Under the pieces are notes generated by a model, which worked only from the letters and a program-made list of their open reading frames with translations, made no database searches and had not been told where the DNA came from. From contig JAYUCY010000114.1 in NCBI GenBank assembly GCA_043740085.1, positions 1 to 7,470 on the forward strand: a stretch of DNA of 7,470 nt, given 5' to 3'. Positions 1 to 6,264 of this stretch are shown here, in pieces (within the stretch, counting starts at the first letter, position 1; each line of letters opens with the position of its first letter). A program made the position numbers and the translations under genes. The DNA is from UBA668 sp043740085 (lineage in GTDB: Bacteria > Actinomycetota > Acidimicrobiia > Acidimicrobiales > Ilumatobacteraceae).

Positions 1-260
1 TGGCAGAGACGAAGAATCTCGGCGCGTTCGAACTTCATCGCAGTAATTGCCTCGCGACCGCCGCCAGTGGACTGCAGCATGGTCTCGAACTCGAGCACAC
101 CGCTGGCATGCGAACGGCCACCGGTCATGGCATATGCCCGCACGCCATTGGCCGCCGCCGAATGATCTTCGTCTAGCGAGGCACGTTCCAGCGGCCGCTT
201 CCGGTCGAGAAACGGGCGTACCAGCTGTGCGTGCAACTCGTCAGCGCCGAGTGGCTCCAT
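1..260 (-). CDS. DUF742 family protein (CvnC-like), 3' end beyond window
   Basis: Translating the minus strand from the ATG at 260 gives 86 open residues up to the window edge. Residues 41-49 read RAYAMTGGR, the hallmark of DUF742 proteins (usually RPYxxTGGR), followed by an LEFET segment at 56-60 and an EILRLC helix start at 81-86. Both match the expected winged-helix-like fold. DUF742 proteins are the third member (CvnC) of actinobacterial conservons, which pair a membrane kinase-like protein with a roadblock protein and a Ras-like GTPase. The ATG lies one base after the stop of the roadblock gene (TGACATG), so the two are probably translationally coupled. The family is about 110-200 residues long, so perhaps half is missing here. 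The next gene to the left should be the GTPase, but this cannot be seen. The molecular role of DUF742 is unclear; DNA binding has been suggested from the fold. Confidence 0.88.
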   Translation of the reverse strand, partial: MEPLGADELHAQLVRPFLDRKRPLERASLDEDHSAAANGVRAYAMTGGRSHASGVLEFETMLQSTGGGREAITAMKFERAEILRLC

Positions 261-261
261 G

Positions 262-684
262 TCACACCGAGACCAACGAGTTCTTCAACTCGGTGATCAG
301 GGTCGGGGTCAGCTGGGCGCCAACCCGTTCGACAAGAAGGGTAATTTCAAAGCCGACAAGGCCAAGATCGCAGTCACGGGCCGTCACCACACCGAGTGTG
401 GAGCCACCGGAAATTGCGCTGACGAACATGTAGGCGCCGGCCATTTCCACGAGCACCTGCAAGACTTGACCTTTGGCCAGTTCATTGGCGGCACCGTGCG
501 CCAGCGCCCGAATTCCGGTGATGATAGCTGCCATCTTGTCGGCCGAGCCTCGTTCCAGCTGAGTACTCATTGCGATGAGTAGCCCGTCGGACGAGACAGC
601 AACCGCCTGCTCGACGCCGGGAGTACTGCGCACGAAGTTGGCCATCAGCCAGTTGACGTTGTTCGCTCTTTCAGAGAGTGACAT
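262..684 (-). CDS. Roadblock/LC7 domain protein (CvnB/MglB-like)
   Basis: This is a 140-residue single-domain protein. The roadblock fold covers about residues 8-120: a first helix (NVNWLMANF), the strand-turn motif VEQAVAVSSDGLLIAMS at about 24-40, the long helix with AAIITGIRALAHGAANEL at about 52-69, and strands around 74-102 with SGGSTLGVV. Length and order match conservon CvnB proteins and MglB-type regulators, which dimerise and act on Ras-like GTPases as activating or scaffold proteins. The ATG at 684 is preceded by AGGAG (complement of 691-695) at a 6-base spacing, which supports this start. The gene starts 30 bases after the kinase stop and ends one base before the DUF742 start, so it sits in the middle of an operon. 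Its GTPase partner is inferred from family context and is not visible here. Confidence 0.93.
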   Translation of the reverse strand: MSLSERANNVNWLMANFVRSTPGVEQAVAVSSDGLLIAMSTQLERGSADKMAAIITGIRALAHGAANELAKGQVLQVLVEMAGAYMFVSAISGGSTLGVVTARDCDLGLVGFEITLLVERVGAQLTPTLITELKNSLVSV

Positions 685-714
685 GAGTTGCTCCTGTTGT
701 TCCCGTCGTCTCGA

Positions 715-2730
715 TCAACTGTCGGCGTGGCGCTGGCGGCCAAGGTCGACGCCACGCTGCAGGCTGGCAAGCGTGCTGCGCACCTCGTCGGCGGGGCGGG
801 CGGGGGCATCTTCGATCGGCGACGAACCGAGCTCGGGCATCTGTGCACCACGAACTCGCTTGGTCAAACCGGACTGAGTGGTGAGCGGTTCAAACGCGGG
901 CAAGGTGAGTGCCGGGGGAACCGGCAATGGTGCGGCCGCCAACGTTGCCGCACCGGCAGTTGCCGCAGCGAGGGGTGCCGCTGCCACCGTTGCCGACTGG
1001 CCATCCGATGCCTTCATCGCTTCCCACAGGGCCTCGTCGGTCATCTCCGTCGGCCTCTGTTGCATCGCCGGGGCAGACGCCGCAGAGACAGTCAGGGGCA
1101 ACGGCTCACTGAGGCGCTGTGCCATGGCCGGCACATCCACGACAGGGACCGCGGTGGTACCAGGGGCGCCCACGACTTCAAGAATCGACTTGGGCAGGCG
1201 CACGATCGCCGTCACGCCGCTGCCACCGGGTGTGGTGGTGAGCATGACCTTGATGTCGTGGCGAGCAGCGAGCCGGGCGACCACTTGGAAGCCGAGCATC
1301 TTGTTGCTCTCACGGTCGAATGACGACACTTGATTGAGGCGACGGTTGGCATCGGCCAGTTCCTCGGCTGTCATCCCCAGGCCATAGTCGAAGATCGCCA
1401 ACTGGTGGCCATCGGGCACTGCGCGACCCACGACCGTCACGGCGCTGGTCGGGGGCGAGAAGCTGGTGGCGTTCTCCAGCAACTCAGCGAGAAGGTGAGC
1501 AACCTCGCTGGCCACCTGGCCCTGCACTCCGATGTCGCCCAGATCGGCGAGTTCCACCTGGCCGTAGTTCTCCACTTCCGAGAGCGCTGCGCGAACGACG
1601 TCGCCGACGGCGAGAGCAGGCGCCCACAAACGGGTCGGCTCGGCACCGGCCAGCACCAGCAGCGACTGCGCGTTGCGGCGCATACGAGTGGTGAGGTGGT
1701 CGAGGCGGAACAGGTTGTCGAGGGCTTCCGGATTGCGCTCGCCTTGCTCCAGGCTGGAGATGAAGCCGAGGGTACGACCGAGAAGGTTCTGGTTTCGGCG
1801 AGCGATGTTGACCAGGTTCTCCGACACGATGCGCCGGGCGATGGCCTGCTCGGCGGCAAGGTCCACGGCGGCGTCCTGCACCGAGTTGAAGCTCTCACCG
1901 AGGTCAGCGAGCTCGTCACGGGTACCCACGTCAAAGGTTGCAAGGTGCGGCACGGGGCTGTCCGGGGGAAGATCCTGCACGGTCTGCACGACGTCGGGGA
2001 GGTCTTTGGTGGCAACAGACTTGGCCTGCGCAGCAAGACGACGAATCGGGCGAATGATTGAGCGACGAACCATGCCCGAGAGCAGCAGGGTCAACACGAG
2101 CAGTGCGAGAGTACCGAGTCCGGCGAAAAGGATGACGTTGCCCACGTAGTCATCGGTGCTGTTCTCACGAGCGATAACTTCCGGCTGAGACCATTCCAGC
2201 GCACGCACAACGCCGGTCTGCTGGAGGTTGTAACGCCACTCCATGCTCTTGATGACCTTGATGACGTTCTGCGGAGCCTTCGCTGCAATTGCGGGTTTCA
2301 GTTCATCGTTGACTTGGCGGAAGAACTTGTCGCCTTGGTCGCCACCGATCTGAATCAGGCGCATTCCCACACGACTGTCGAGGTCCTGCTGGCTCCAGTA
2401 AGCAATCGATTCTTCGAAGCGGGCCTGGGCTGCGTCGAGTTTGACGAGCTCGCGGTTGATGACCGCGACACCGTCCTTTGTGAAGCCGTCGATGGTGGCG
2501 CCGAGAATGCCGATGTGGTTCACGATGGCCCACGACTCAAGCAAGCTGGCGGGCGGCGGCGCCGTTGCGGCGCGCAGATCCTGCGCCTGCTTCAACGCCT
2601 TGTATTCATCGCCGCGAACGCTCACGCGCTGCAAGGCGACGAAGCTGAGCGCCGCAAATGCGATCAGCGCCAACAACGGTACGGCGATGAGCATGTTCAC
2701 TCGACCGCCGATCTTGAGTCGTCGAAGCAT
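715..2730 (-). CDS. Membrane sensor histidine kinase-like protein (CvnA type)
   Basis: This 671-residue protein has a membrane helix at about 13-34, an extracytoplasmic helical sensor region at about 35-197 (nitrate/nitrite-sensor-like architecture by family), a second helix at about 198-220 and a HAMP-like linker at about 221-295. A helical region follows with LDHLTTRMRRNAQSLLVLAG at 343-362, including H345, the family's equivalent of a dimerisation segment. The ATPase domain shows an N box (LLAELLENATSFSPP, 413-427), a G1 box (DYGLGM, 448-453) and GGSG at 502-505. The last 150 residues are Ala/Pro-rich and end in GLTKRVRGAQMP (621-632) plus a conserved-looking RPADEVRSTLASLQRG helix (645-660). 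This is the layout of Streptomyces conservon CvnA. A GGAAGGGG ribosome site (complement of 2738-2745) lies 7 bases before the ATG. The roadblock and DUF742 genes follow in the same operon. The sensed signal is unknown. Confidence 0.93.
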   Translation of the reverse strand: MLRRLKIGGRVNMLIAVPLLALIAFAALSFVALQRVSVRGDEYKALKQAQDLRAATAPPPASLLESWAIVNHIGILGATIDGFTKDGVAVINRELVKLDAAQARFEESIAYWSQQDLDSRVGMRLIQIGGDQGDKFFRQVNDELKPAIAAKAPQNVIKVIKSMEWRYNLQQTGVVRALEWSQPEVIARENSTDDYVGNVILFAGLGTLALLVLTLLLSGMVRRSIIRPIRRLAAQAKSVATKDLPDVVQTVQDLPPDSPVPHLATFDVGTRDELADLGESFNSVQDAAVDLAAEQAIARRIVSENLVNIARRNQNLLGRTLGFISSLEQGERNPEALDNLFRLDHLTTRMRRNAQSLLVLAGAEPTRLWAPALAVGDVVRAALSEVENYGQVELADLGDIGVQGQVASEVAHLLAELLENATSFSPPTSAVTVVGRAVPDGHQLAIFDYGLGMTAEELADANRRLNQVSSFDRESNKMLGFQVVARLAARHDIKVMLTTTPGGSGVTAIVRLPKSILEVVGAPGTTAVPVVDVPAMAQRLSEPLPLTVSAASAPAMQQRPTEMTDEALWEAMKASDGQSATVAAAPLAAATAGAATLAAAPLPVPPALTLPAFEPLTTQSGLTKRVRGAQMPELGSSPIEDAPARPADEVRSTLASLQRGVDLGRQRHADS

Positions 2731-2755
2731 CGACTCGCCCCTTCCTGTCGTGTGA

Positions 2756-2795
2756 CAGGGCCTCCCTGCCCTGGCCGGTTCCGCTTACTGGAACC
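2756..2795. promoter_or_regulatory. Two adjacent perfect inverted repeats in the kinase leader
   Basis: Two small inverted repeats lie side by side upstream of the kinase gene. CAGGGC at 2756-2761 pairs with GCCCTG at 2768-2773 (6-base loop). GGTTCC at 2777-2782 pairs with GGAACC at 2790-2795 (7-base loop). They sit 26-65 bases before the kinase ATG on its own strand, so they could be operator half-sites or leader hairpins in its mRNA. No U-tract follows either one, which argues against intrinsic terminators. Function is inferred from position only. Confidence 0.4.
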
Positions 2796-2829
2796 TTGGC
2801 GACGAGTCATCGGTCCACACCGCGACCGA

Positions 2830-2858
2830 CTTGAGAGTTCCTTTGACAAATCCTCAAG
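2830..2858. promoter_or_regulatory. Inverted repeat CTTGAG-N17-CTCAAG around a -35 box
   Basis: CTTGAG at 2830-2835 is matched by CTCAAG at 2853-2858, 17 bases apart. The match can be lengthened by GA/TC pairing if one bulged base is allowed. The arms flank the perfect TTGACA at 2843-2848. A dimeric regulator bound here would cover the plus-strand promoter and could also affect the divergent kinase operon. The geometry is visible; the operator role is inference. Confidence 0.35.
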
Positions 2859-2872
2859 GTCGCCGCTAGATC
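2843..2872 (+). promoter_or_regulatory. Candidate sigma-70-type promoter for the DUF4388 gene
   Basis: A perfect -35 hexamer TTGACA (2843-2848) is followed after 18 bases by TAGATC (2867-2872), a weak -10 match. Transcription would start near 2880, giving a leader of about 40 bases that contains the ribosome site GGAAGGG at 2904-2910, 8 bases before the ATG at 2919. The -35 is convincing; the -10 is poor, so an activator or another sigma factor may be involved. No comparably good promoter was found on the minus strand for the kinase operon. Confidence 0.42.
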
Positions 2873-2918
2873 GGCCGAAACTCAGAGCCGAAGGATTCGC
2901 ACCGGAAGGGTCTCTCAC

Positions 2919-4037
2919 ATGACTCGTAGCCAACTCAACTCATACAGCGGGGCAGACCCCATTTGGGGTTTCGTCGCACTCATCGGTAGCGAGCGCTACA
3001 CCGGTGAGGCTGCCGTAGGAATCGACCCGCGGGTCCGACTCTTCGCGGTCGACGGCCGCGTGTACTTCGCTGAACGTGAGGGCGATGCGCCGATTGGCAC
3101 ACGCCTCGTGAACTGTGGCGCGGTTTCGACCACGCAGCTCGAACGCGGCGCCGTACAAATTGGCGAGACGTCCTCGCTGGCGCGCCTCTTTCAACGCGAG
3201 CCGACAATTGACCGCGACGCGGTCGAGCTGACCATCGAGTTGGCGACGGAGTCGCTCCTGGAGTCGGTCGCCAACAAGGCAGTCGGCATGCCGGAGGTGT
3301 TCCCGTTGCGTCACCACTCGTCCGGCGTGCACCATTGGCTGCGCTCGGCTGCCACATCGGCCGCGCTGGCGCTGCCCGTCGTCGATGACGCGCCTGCAGT
3401 AGCGGACGCCCCGGTTGTCGAGGAGGCTCCCGCCGTCGAAGAATCGCTCCTTGTCGAAGAGGCTCCCGCCGTCGAAGAGGCTCCCGCCGTCGAAGAGGCG
3501 GTCGTCGAAGAACCATTCGTGATGGAAGAAGTATTCGCACTCGAAGCGCAAGCCCCGGTCGAGACCGTCGTCGAAGTGGCCATCACCGAAGGGTTGCCGG
3601 CCCAAGAGACGTTGCTGGCACCCATGCCGACCTTTGCATCACTGACGTTGCCAACGCTGCAGAGTGCGTCGAAGTCGCAAGCCGCGCCGGAGTCAGTCGT
3701 CGCCGTCGGGCCAACACTGGCGAGCACCTCGGACGACTTCCTCTTGTCGTTTCCCGAACCGGTGACGTTCTCCCCCACCAACCCCTACGCGCCGGCCGAA
3801 CCGTCGACAGGTTTGCCGAAGCTGGCATCGGCCCCCACCTCGTTGAATGATCTCGCCGCCGCCAATGCGGTGTCGGCATCACCGTTCGGAGAGCCGACGC
3901 ACAACTTGGCAGCGGTCGATATCTGGCAAATGGTCGACGTGTTGACCGATGAAGGGCGCGAAGGCGAGCAGGAGCTCGTCGGCAGCGGCAGCTCCGAGAA
4001 GCGGGGTCGCGGTTGGTTGCGGGGCCGGAAGGGCTGA
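2919..4037 (+). CDS. DUF4388/PATAN-like domain protein with long acidic Ala/Pro tail
   Basis: In this 372-residue protein, residues about 13-125 resemble the DUF4388 (PATAN) fold: WGFVALIGSERYTGEAAVG at 16-34, then RLFAVDGRVYFAEREGDAPIG at 40-60, LVNCGAVSTTQLERG at 63-77 and a helical IDRDAVELTIELATESLLESV stretch at 97-117. These match the family pattern of 'G.G.....RLYF.DG.I.FA....PLG..L...G.....QL'. Such domains occur with bacterial Ras-like GTPase and roadblock systems. Residues about 150-330 are low-complexity Ala/Pro/Val/Glu, including VEEAPA repeats (168-193), and are probably disordered. The last 12 residues are strongly basic (KRGRGWLRGRKG). There is no signal peptide or membrane helix. 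The ATG is set by GGAAGGG 8 bases upstream. The gene is divergent from the conservon operon and 5 bases ahead of the next gene. I infer a conservon-linked accessory protein; the biochemical role is unknown. Confidence 0.82.
   Translation: MTRSQLNSYSGADPIWGFVALIGSERYTGEAAVGIDPRVRLFAVDGRVYFAEREGDAPIGTRLVNCGAVSTTQLERGAVQIGETSSLARLFQREPTIDRDAVELTIELATESLLESVANKAVGMPEVFPLRHHSSGVHHWLRSAATSAALALPVVDDAPAVADAPVVEEAPAVEESLLVEEAPAVEEAPAVEEAVVEEPFVMEEVFALEAQAPVETVVEVAITEGLPAQETLLAPMPTFASLTLPTLQSASKSQAAPESVVAVGPTLASTSDDFLLSFPEPVTFSPTNPYAPAEPSTGLPKLASAPTSLNDLAAANAVSASPFGEPTHNLAAVDIWQMVDVLTDEGREGEQELVGSGSSEKRGRGWLRGRKG
3417..3500 (+). repeat. 18-bp tandem repeat encoding VEEAPA units
   Basis: The 18-base unit GTCGAAGAGGCTCCCGCC is present exactly at 3453-3470 and 3471-3488. 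A one-base variant is at 3417-3434, a diverged unit at 3435-3452 and a partial unit at 3489-3500. Because the unit is six codons long, gain or loss of copies changes the length of the acidic linker without shifting frame. The near-identity of the copies suggests recent expansion by slippage or unequal recombination. Confidence 0.85.
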
Positions 4038-4042
4038 CCGGG

Positions 4043-4654
4043 ATGGCCGAACCGTCCGACGATAAAATCGAGCTCCTCGTTCGATCCGTATTGGCCGCAG
4101 TCGACGCGCGCCTCGTCGAGATTCGCACCGAGATCCGGGCGGTCTCGACCGATGTCGAGCAACGACACCATGAGGTGCTGACACACATCCACGACCTCGA
4201 GCACCGGTGGGCAGCCAGCGCCGCCGAGACGGGCCATGCCACCACCGGAGGAGACCCACTCGTTGCTCGAATGGAGCAGGCGACGCAGGTCCTGTTGGAG
4301 CCTATTGAGGCGTTACACCAGCGCAACACGATGGCAACCAACGAGCGCTTTGCACTGATCAATCACGCGTTTGAACAACTCAACAGTGGAGCACTCGTAC
4401 CTGCCGCGGCGGCCATCCCGATGGCCAGCCTGGACGGAATGAACGCGCCACTTCGAGTTGGGCCGTCGACGGGCGCTGATCCGATTGCGGCACACGTGCC
4501 GACTACATTCACGCTGCCTCCTATCCCACGGCTGGCCGCAGCGACGCCGAGCGCAGAGTACGACAGTGAATCCGAGCCGATCGATATGGCTCGCCTGGCG
4601 GACTTACTGTCCGAACGCCTCGGCCACATCAGCCTGCGGCCACACCACAACTGA
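4043..4654 (+). CDS. Uncharacterised protein with helical/coiled-coil N-terminus
   Basis: This 203-residue protein belongs to no family I recognise. Residues about 7-60 are charged and helical with heptad-like spacing (KIELLVRSVLAAVDARL, then EIRTEIRAVSTDVEQRHHEVL), suggesting a coiled coil. A second helical stretch covers about 72-115 (ARMEQATQVLLEPIEALHQR). Residues about 118-175 are Ala/Pro/Thr-rich and probably disordered, and a short amphipathic helix (DMARLADLLSERLG, 181-194) ends the protein. No signal peptide or membrane segment is visible. The ATG at 4043 lies 5 bases after the upstream stop and 9 bases after GGAAGGG (4027-4033). A TTG at 4013 would overlap the upstream gene and is less likely. 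Its tight coupling to the DUF4388 gene implies a shared complex or pathway. It may oligomerise or scaffold the conservon-type switch, but this is inference. Confidence 0.85.
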   Translation: MAEPSDDKIELLVRSVLAAVDARLVEIRTEIRAVSTDVEQRHHEVLTHIHDLEHRWAASAAETGHATTGGDPLVARMEQATQVLLEPIEALHQRNTMATNERFALINHAFEQLNSGALVPAAAAIPMASLDGMNAPLRVGPSTGADPIAAHVPTTFTLPPIPRLAAATPSAEYDSESEPIDMARLADLLSERLGHISLRPHHN

Positions 4655-4685
4655 CGCAGCGCACGGTGCGACCGCGCCGCGACGG

Positions 4686-4704
4686 GGTCGCCGGTCCGGT
4701 GACC
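4686..4704. repeat. Imperfect 19-bp palindrome after the coiled-coil gene
   Basis: GGTCGCCGG (4686-4694) and CCGGTGACC (4696-4704) form an inverted repeat around one central base, with a single non-Watson-Crick position that could be a G-U pair in RNA. It lies 31 bases after the stop at 4654 and 2 bases before the ATG of the decayed gene at 4707. It could be a weak terminator stem (no U-tract follows) or a former operator. The function is unknown. Confidence 0.35.
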
Positions 4705-4706
4705 GC

Positions 4707-4911
4707 ATGGCTGTACGACTGGACTCGTCCGACGAATTCATGCCACGAGCTAGGCCCGGAGTCCAACTTCAACGAGAGCATGTACATCAACTGTTTCGAC
4801 CCGGAGCAGCCTGTACCTTCCGCCCGAGGCGGACGGCGCGGCCCGGGAACTCGCGACGGCTTCGTGTGGGAGCAGGGCCAGATCATCGACGACAGCCCGG
4901 TCGGCCTCGCC
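4707..4911 (+). pseudogene. Decayed N-terminal remnant of a DUF7064/hydroxyneurosporene-synthase-like gene
   Basis: From the ATG at 4707 one frame reads MAVRLDSSDEFM and then loses sense. The next frame continues with HELGPESNFNESMYINCFDP from 4744. Removing one of the two C's at 4743-4744 joins them into a sensible N-terminus. The NFNESMYxNxFDP pattern is one I associate with actinobacterial DUF7064-type proteins (related to hydroxyneurosporene synthase/AttH-like lipocalin folds, about 300-plus residues). After position 4810 the expected continuation is missing: the sequence jumps to LYLPPEADGAA in another frame (4811-4843), then to a DGFVWEQGQI-like stretch (4855-4884). I read this as a frameshift plus internal deletions. 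A small open frame of 133 residues spans it and runs into the neighbouring gene, but it has no coherent product. A sequencing error could explain the frameshift but not the deletions. Confidence 0.6.
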
Positions 4912-4912
4912 G

Positions 4913-5641
4913 TTAATCCAGCGAGGCGTGCGCCACAAAGCGAGCCGCAACTGCCGCGTCGCCAACAACATCCACCGTCGAGAGAACGCGCCGACGCCAC
5001 AGCGCCAGCAGGATGTCGCTGGCCGCGCCACGGATGGCGGCGTCACCTTTGGCGTGTTCCCGTGTGACCTCGAAGCCGTGCGCCTCGCTGGGGCGCAGCG
5101 TCCACTCCCCGGCCACGTCAGTGCAATGGAGATGAACCGAGCCACCCACCGGGTCCGCATCGGCCGCTCCGTCCCCCAGCATGTGAGTCAGAAACTCGTC
5201 GATGCCGTCGCTGGCCAGTGTTGCGTCAAGGGCAACGTCGAGATCGGCAGCCTGCTGTGCGTCCCACGCGTGCACCGCCGTCTCGTGCGCCATCCGTCGA
5301 ATCACAAACCCCGCGCTGTGATCGTTCGACCAAGTCCAGTTGGGCTGCAGCGGATCGGCGGCAGCGAGGACCGCCAGCGTGGCTGCCAGGCCGTCGCGGT
5401 AGAACGCGACCAACTCCTGGTTCGCGGGTCGCTCCGGTTGCTCGTAGCCCTCCCAGGTGTCGCAGTGGCCGCCGACGATGGTGCGCCAAAAATCGTGCAC
5501 CTCTGCCAGGTGCCACATCAGATCTGCCGTTGACCAACCTGGGCACGCCGCAACGGGCGCCGACAAACCTGCCGTCTCGATGGCGTCGGCAAAGGCTGCG
5601 CCGTCGCGTGCAGTGGCGGCCAGAAAGTCTGCGGTATCCAT
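4913..5641 (-). CDS. Mycothiol-dependent maleylpyruvate isomerase-family (DinB-like) protein
   Basis: This 242-residue protein has an N-terminal MDMPI_N/DinB-like four-helix domain (about 8-135) and a C-terminal MDMPI_C domain (about 150-240). The signature ACPGWSTADLMWHLAEVHDFW at 32-52 carries H44, and RMAHETAVHAWD at 116-127 carries E120 and H124. This His plus Glu-x3-His set is the metal site of mycothiol-dependent isomerases and related thiol transferases. The family catalyses glutathione- or mycothiol-linked isomerisation or transfer in the cytoplasm; the substrate here is unknown, and most paralogues are annotated only as TIGR03083. The length fits the family. The ATG at 5641 begins 41 bases after the nucleotidyltransferase stop, with only a weak GAGAG ribosome site. 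It may share the upstream transcript. It appears intact. Confidence 0.88.
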   Translation of the reverse strand: MDTADFLAATARDGAAFADAIETAGLSAPVAACPGWSTADLMWHLAEVHDFWRTIVGGHCDTWEGYEQPERPANQELVAFYRDGLAATLAVLAAADPLQPNWTWSNDHSAGFVIRRMAHETAVHAWDAQQAADLDVALDATLASDGIDEFLTHMLGDGAADADPVGGSVHLHCTDVAGEWTLRPSEAHGFEVTREHAKGDAAIRGAASDILLALWRRRVLSTVDVVGDAAVAARFVAHASLD

Positions 5642-5682
5642 TCATCGATGCTCTCACATCGGCGAAGCCGCTCTCGGATGAG

Positions 5683-6264
5683 CTACGCCCGCAGGTTTGC
5701 GAGCAGTCCTATGAGGTCACGGTTTCGATGAAAGCCACGATCGACAATCAACTGGCAGGCATTGGCGGCAAGCAACCAGTCCTCGTCGGTGGCAACCACC
5801 TTCAACTCGTCGAGATCGATCATGTCCTGTCGTCGTCGATCCGCGTCGTGCGACAGCAACTTGAGCGCGATGAGGTGGCCAGTGCGCGCAACCGGCAGCC
5901 GCAGCCCTCGGGCAACGGCAAGAACCTCGGCGCCTGCAGCGATTTCAGATTCGATGCCGCTGGACGCGAACAGCAAATCGACGATGACGCCGCCGGCGAT
6001 ACGGGAGCGGAGCCTCGCCGTGGCAAGTCGGCCAAGGGTCGTTTGCTCCACCACAGCCTCGACGGCATACCCGCGAGCGAGCAGCGCGCTGACGGTTTGC
6101 TCAGCATCGTTGTCGGAGGTCACCGACACGGCGAGATCGGCGTCGCGAGTGAACCTCGGTTCTGCCCGCGATGAAACAGCCAGCCCGCCAACGAGAGCGA
6201 ACGGGCGCTGCAGTTCACTCAGATCGTCCGCCGCAGCGGCCAGCGACTGGATCAGAACCGTCAT
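5683..6264 (-). CDS. AbiEii/MenT-like nucleotidyltransferase (putative toxin)
   Basis: This 193-residue protein resembles the AbiEii/DUF1814 nucleotidyltransferase fold. FALVGGLAVSSRAEPRFTRDADLAV at 22-46 contains the GG motif (26-27) and the D41-x-D43 metal pair. D96 in VIVDLLF is the likely third acidic residue. HLIALKLLSHDADRRRQDMIDL at 130-151 matches the conserved K...R..D..DL helix of the family. Members transfer nucleotides to tRNA or protein targets and act as toxins in abortive-infection and toxin-antitoxin modules. I chose the ATG at 6264, which overlaps the stop of the upstream small gene as ATGA. An earlier in-frame start at 6333 would add 23 residues shadowing that gene. It is shorter than AbiEii proper (about 300 residues) but typical of the compact actinobacterial form. 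The toxin role is inferred, and a housekeeping function is possible. Confidence 0.82.
   Translation of the reverse strand: MTVLIQSLAAAADDLSELQRPFALVGGLAVSSRAEPRFTRDADLAVSVTSDNDAEQTVSALLARGYAVEAVVEQTTLGRLATARLRSRIAGGVIVDLLFASSGIESEIAAGAEVLAVARGLRLPVARTGHLIALKLLSHDADRRRQDMIDLDELKVVATDEDWLLAANACQLIVDRGFHRNRDLIGLLANLRA

Noticed and set aside
1330..2061. 243-residue plus-strand open frame
   Set aside because: It is the complement of the kinase HAMP and ATPase regions, whose N and G boxes are clearly coded on the minus strand.
3417..3500. CRISPR-like repeat array
   Set aside because: The repeats are directly adjacent 18-mers with no spacers and keep the reading frame of a protein.
3583..4362. 259-residue minus-strand open frame
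   Set aside because: It is a Ser/Arg/Ala-rich shadow opposite the DUF4388 and coiled-coil genes, which have good ribosome sites and sensible composition.
4666..5067. 133-residue plus-strand open frame as an intact gene
   Set aside because: Only its 4744-4810 part resembles a family; its start is in another frame and its end is antisense to the MDMPI-family gene, so a pseudogene fits better.
5659..5672. Small GC hairpin (CGGC-GAA-GCCG) between nucleotidyltransferase and MDMPI-family genes as a terminator
   Set aside because: The stem is only 4 bp and no U-tract follows on the transcribed strand, so it does not support transcription ending there.
5218..6174. 318-residue plus-strand open frame
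   Set aside because: Arg/Pro-rich shadow spanning two recognised minus-strand genes (MDMPI family and nucleotidyltransferase) and their gap.
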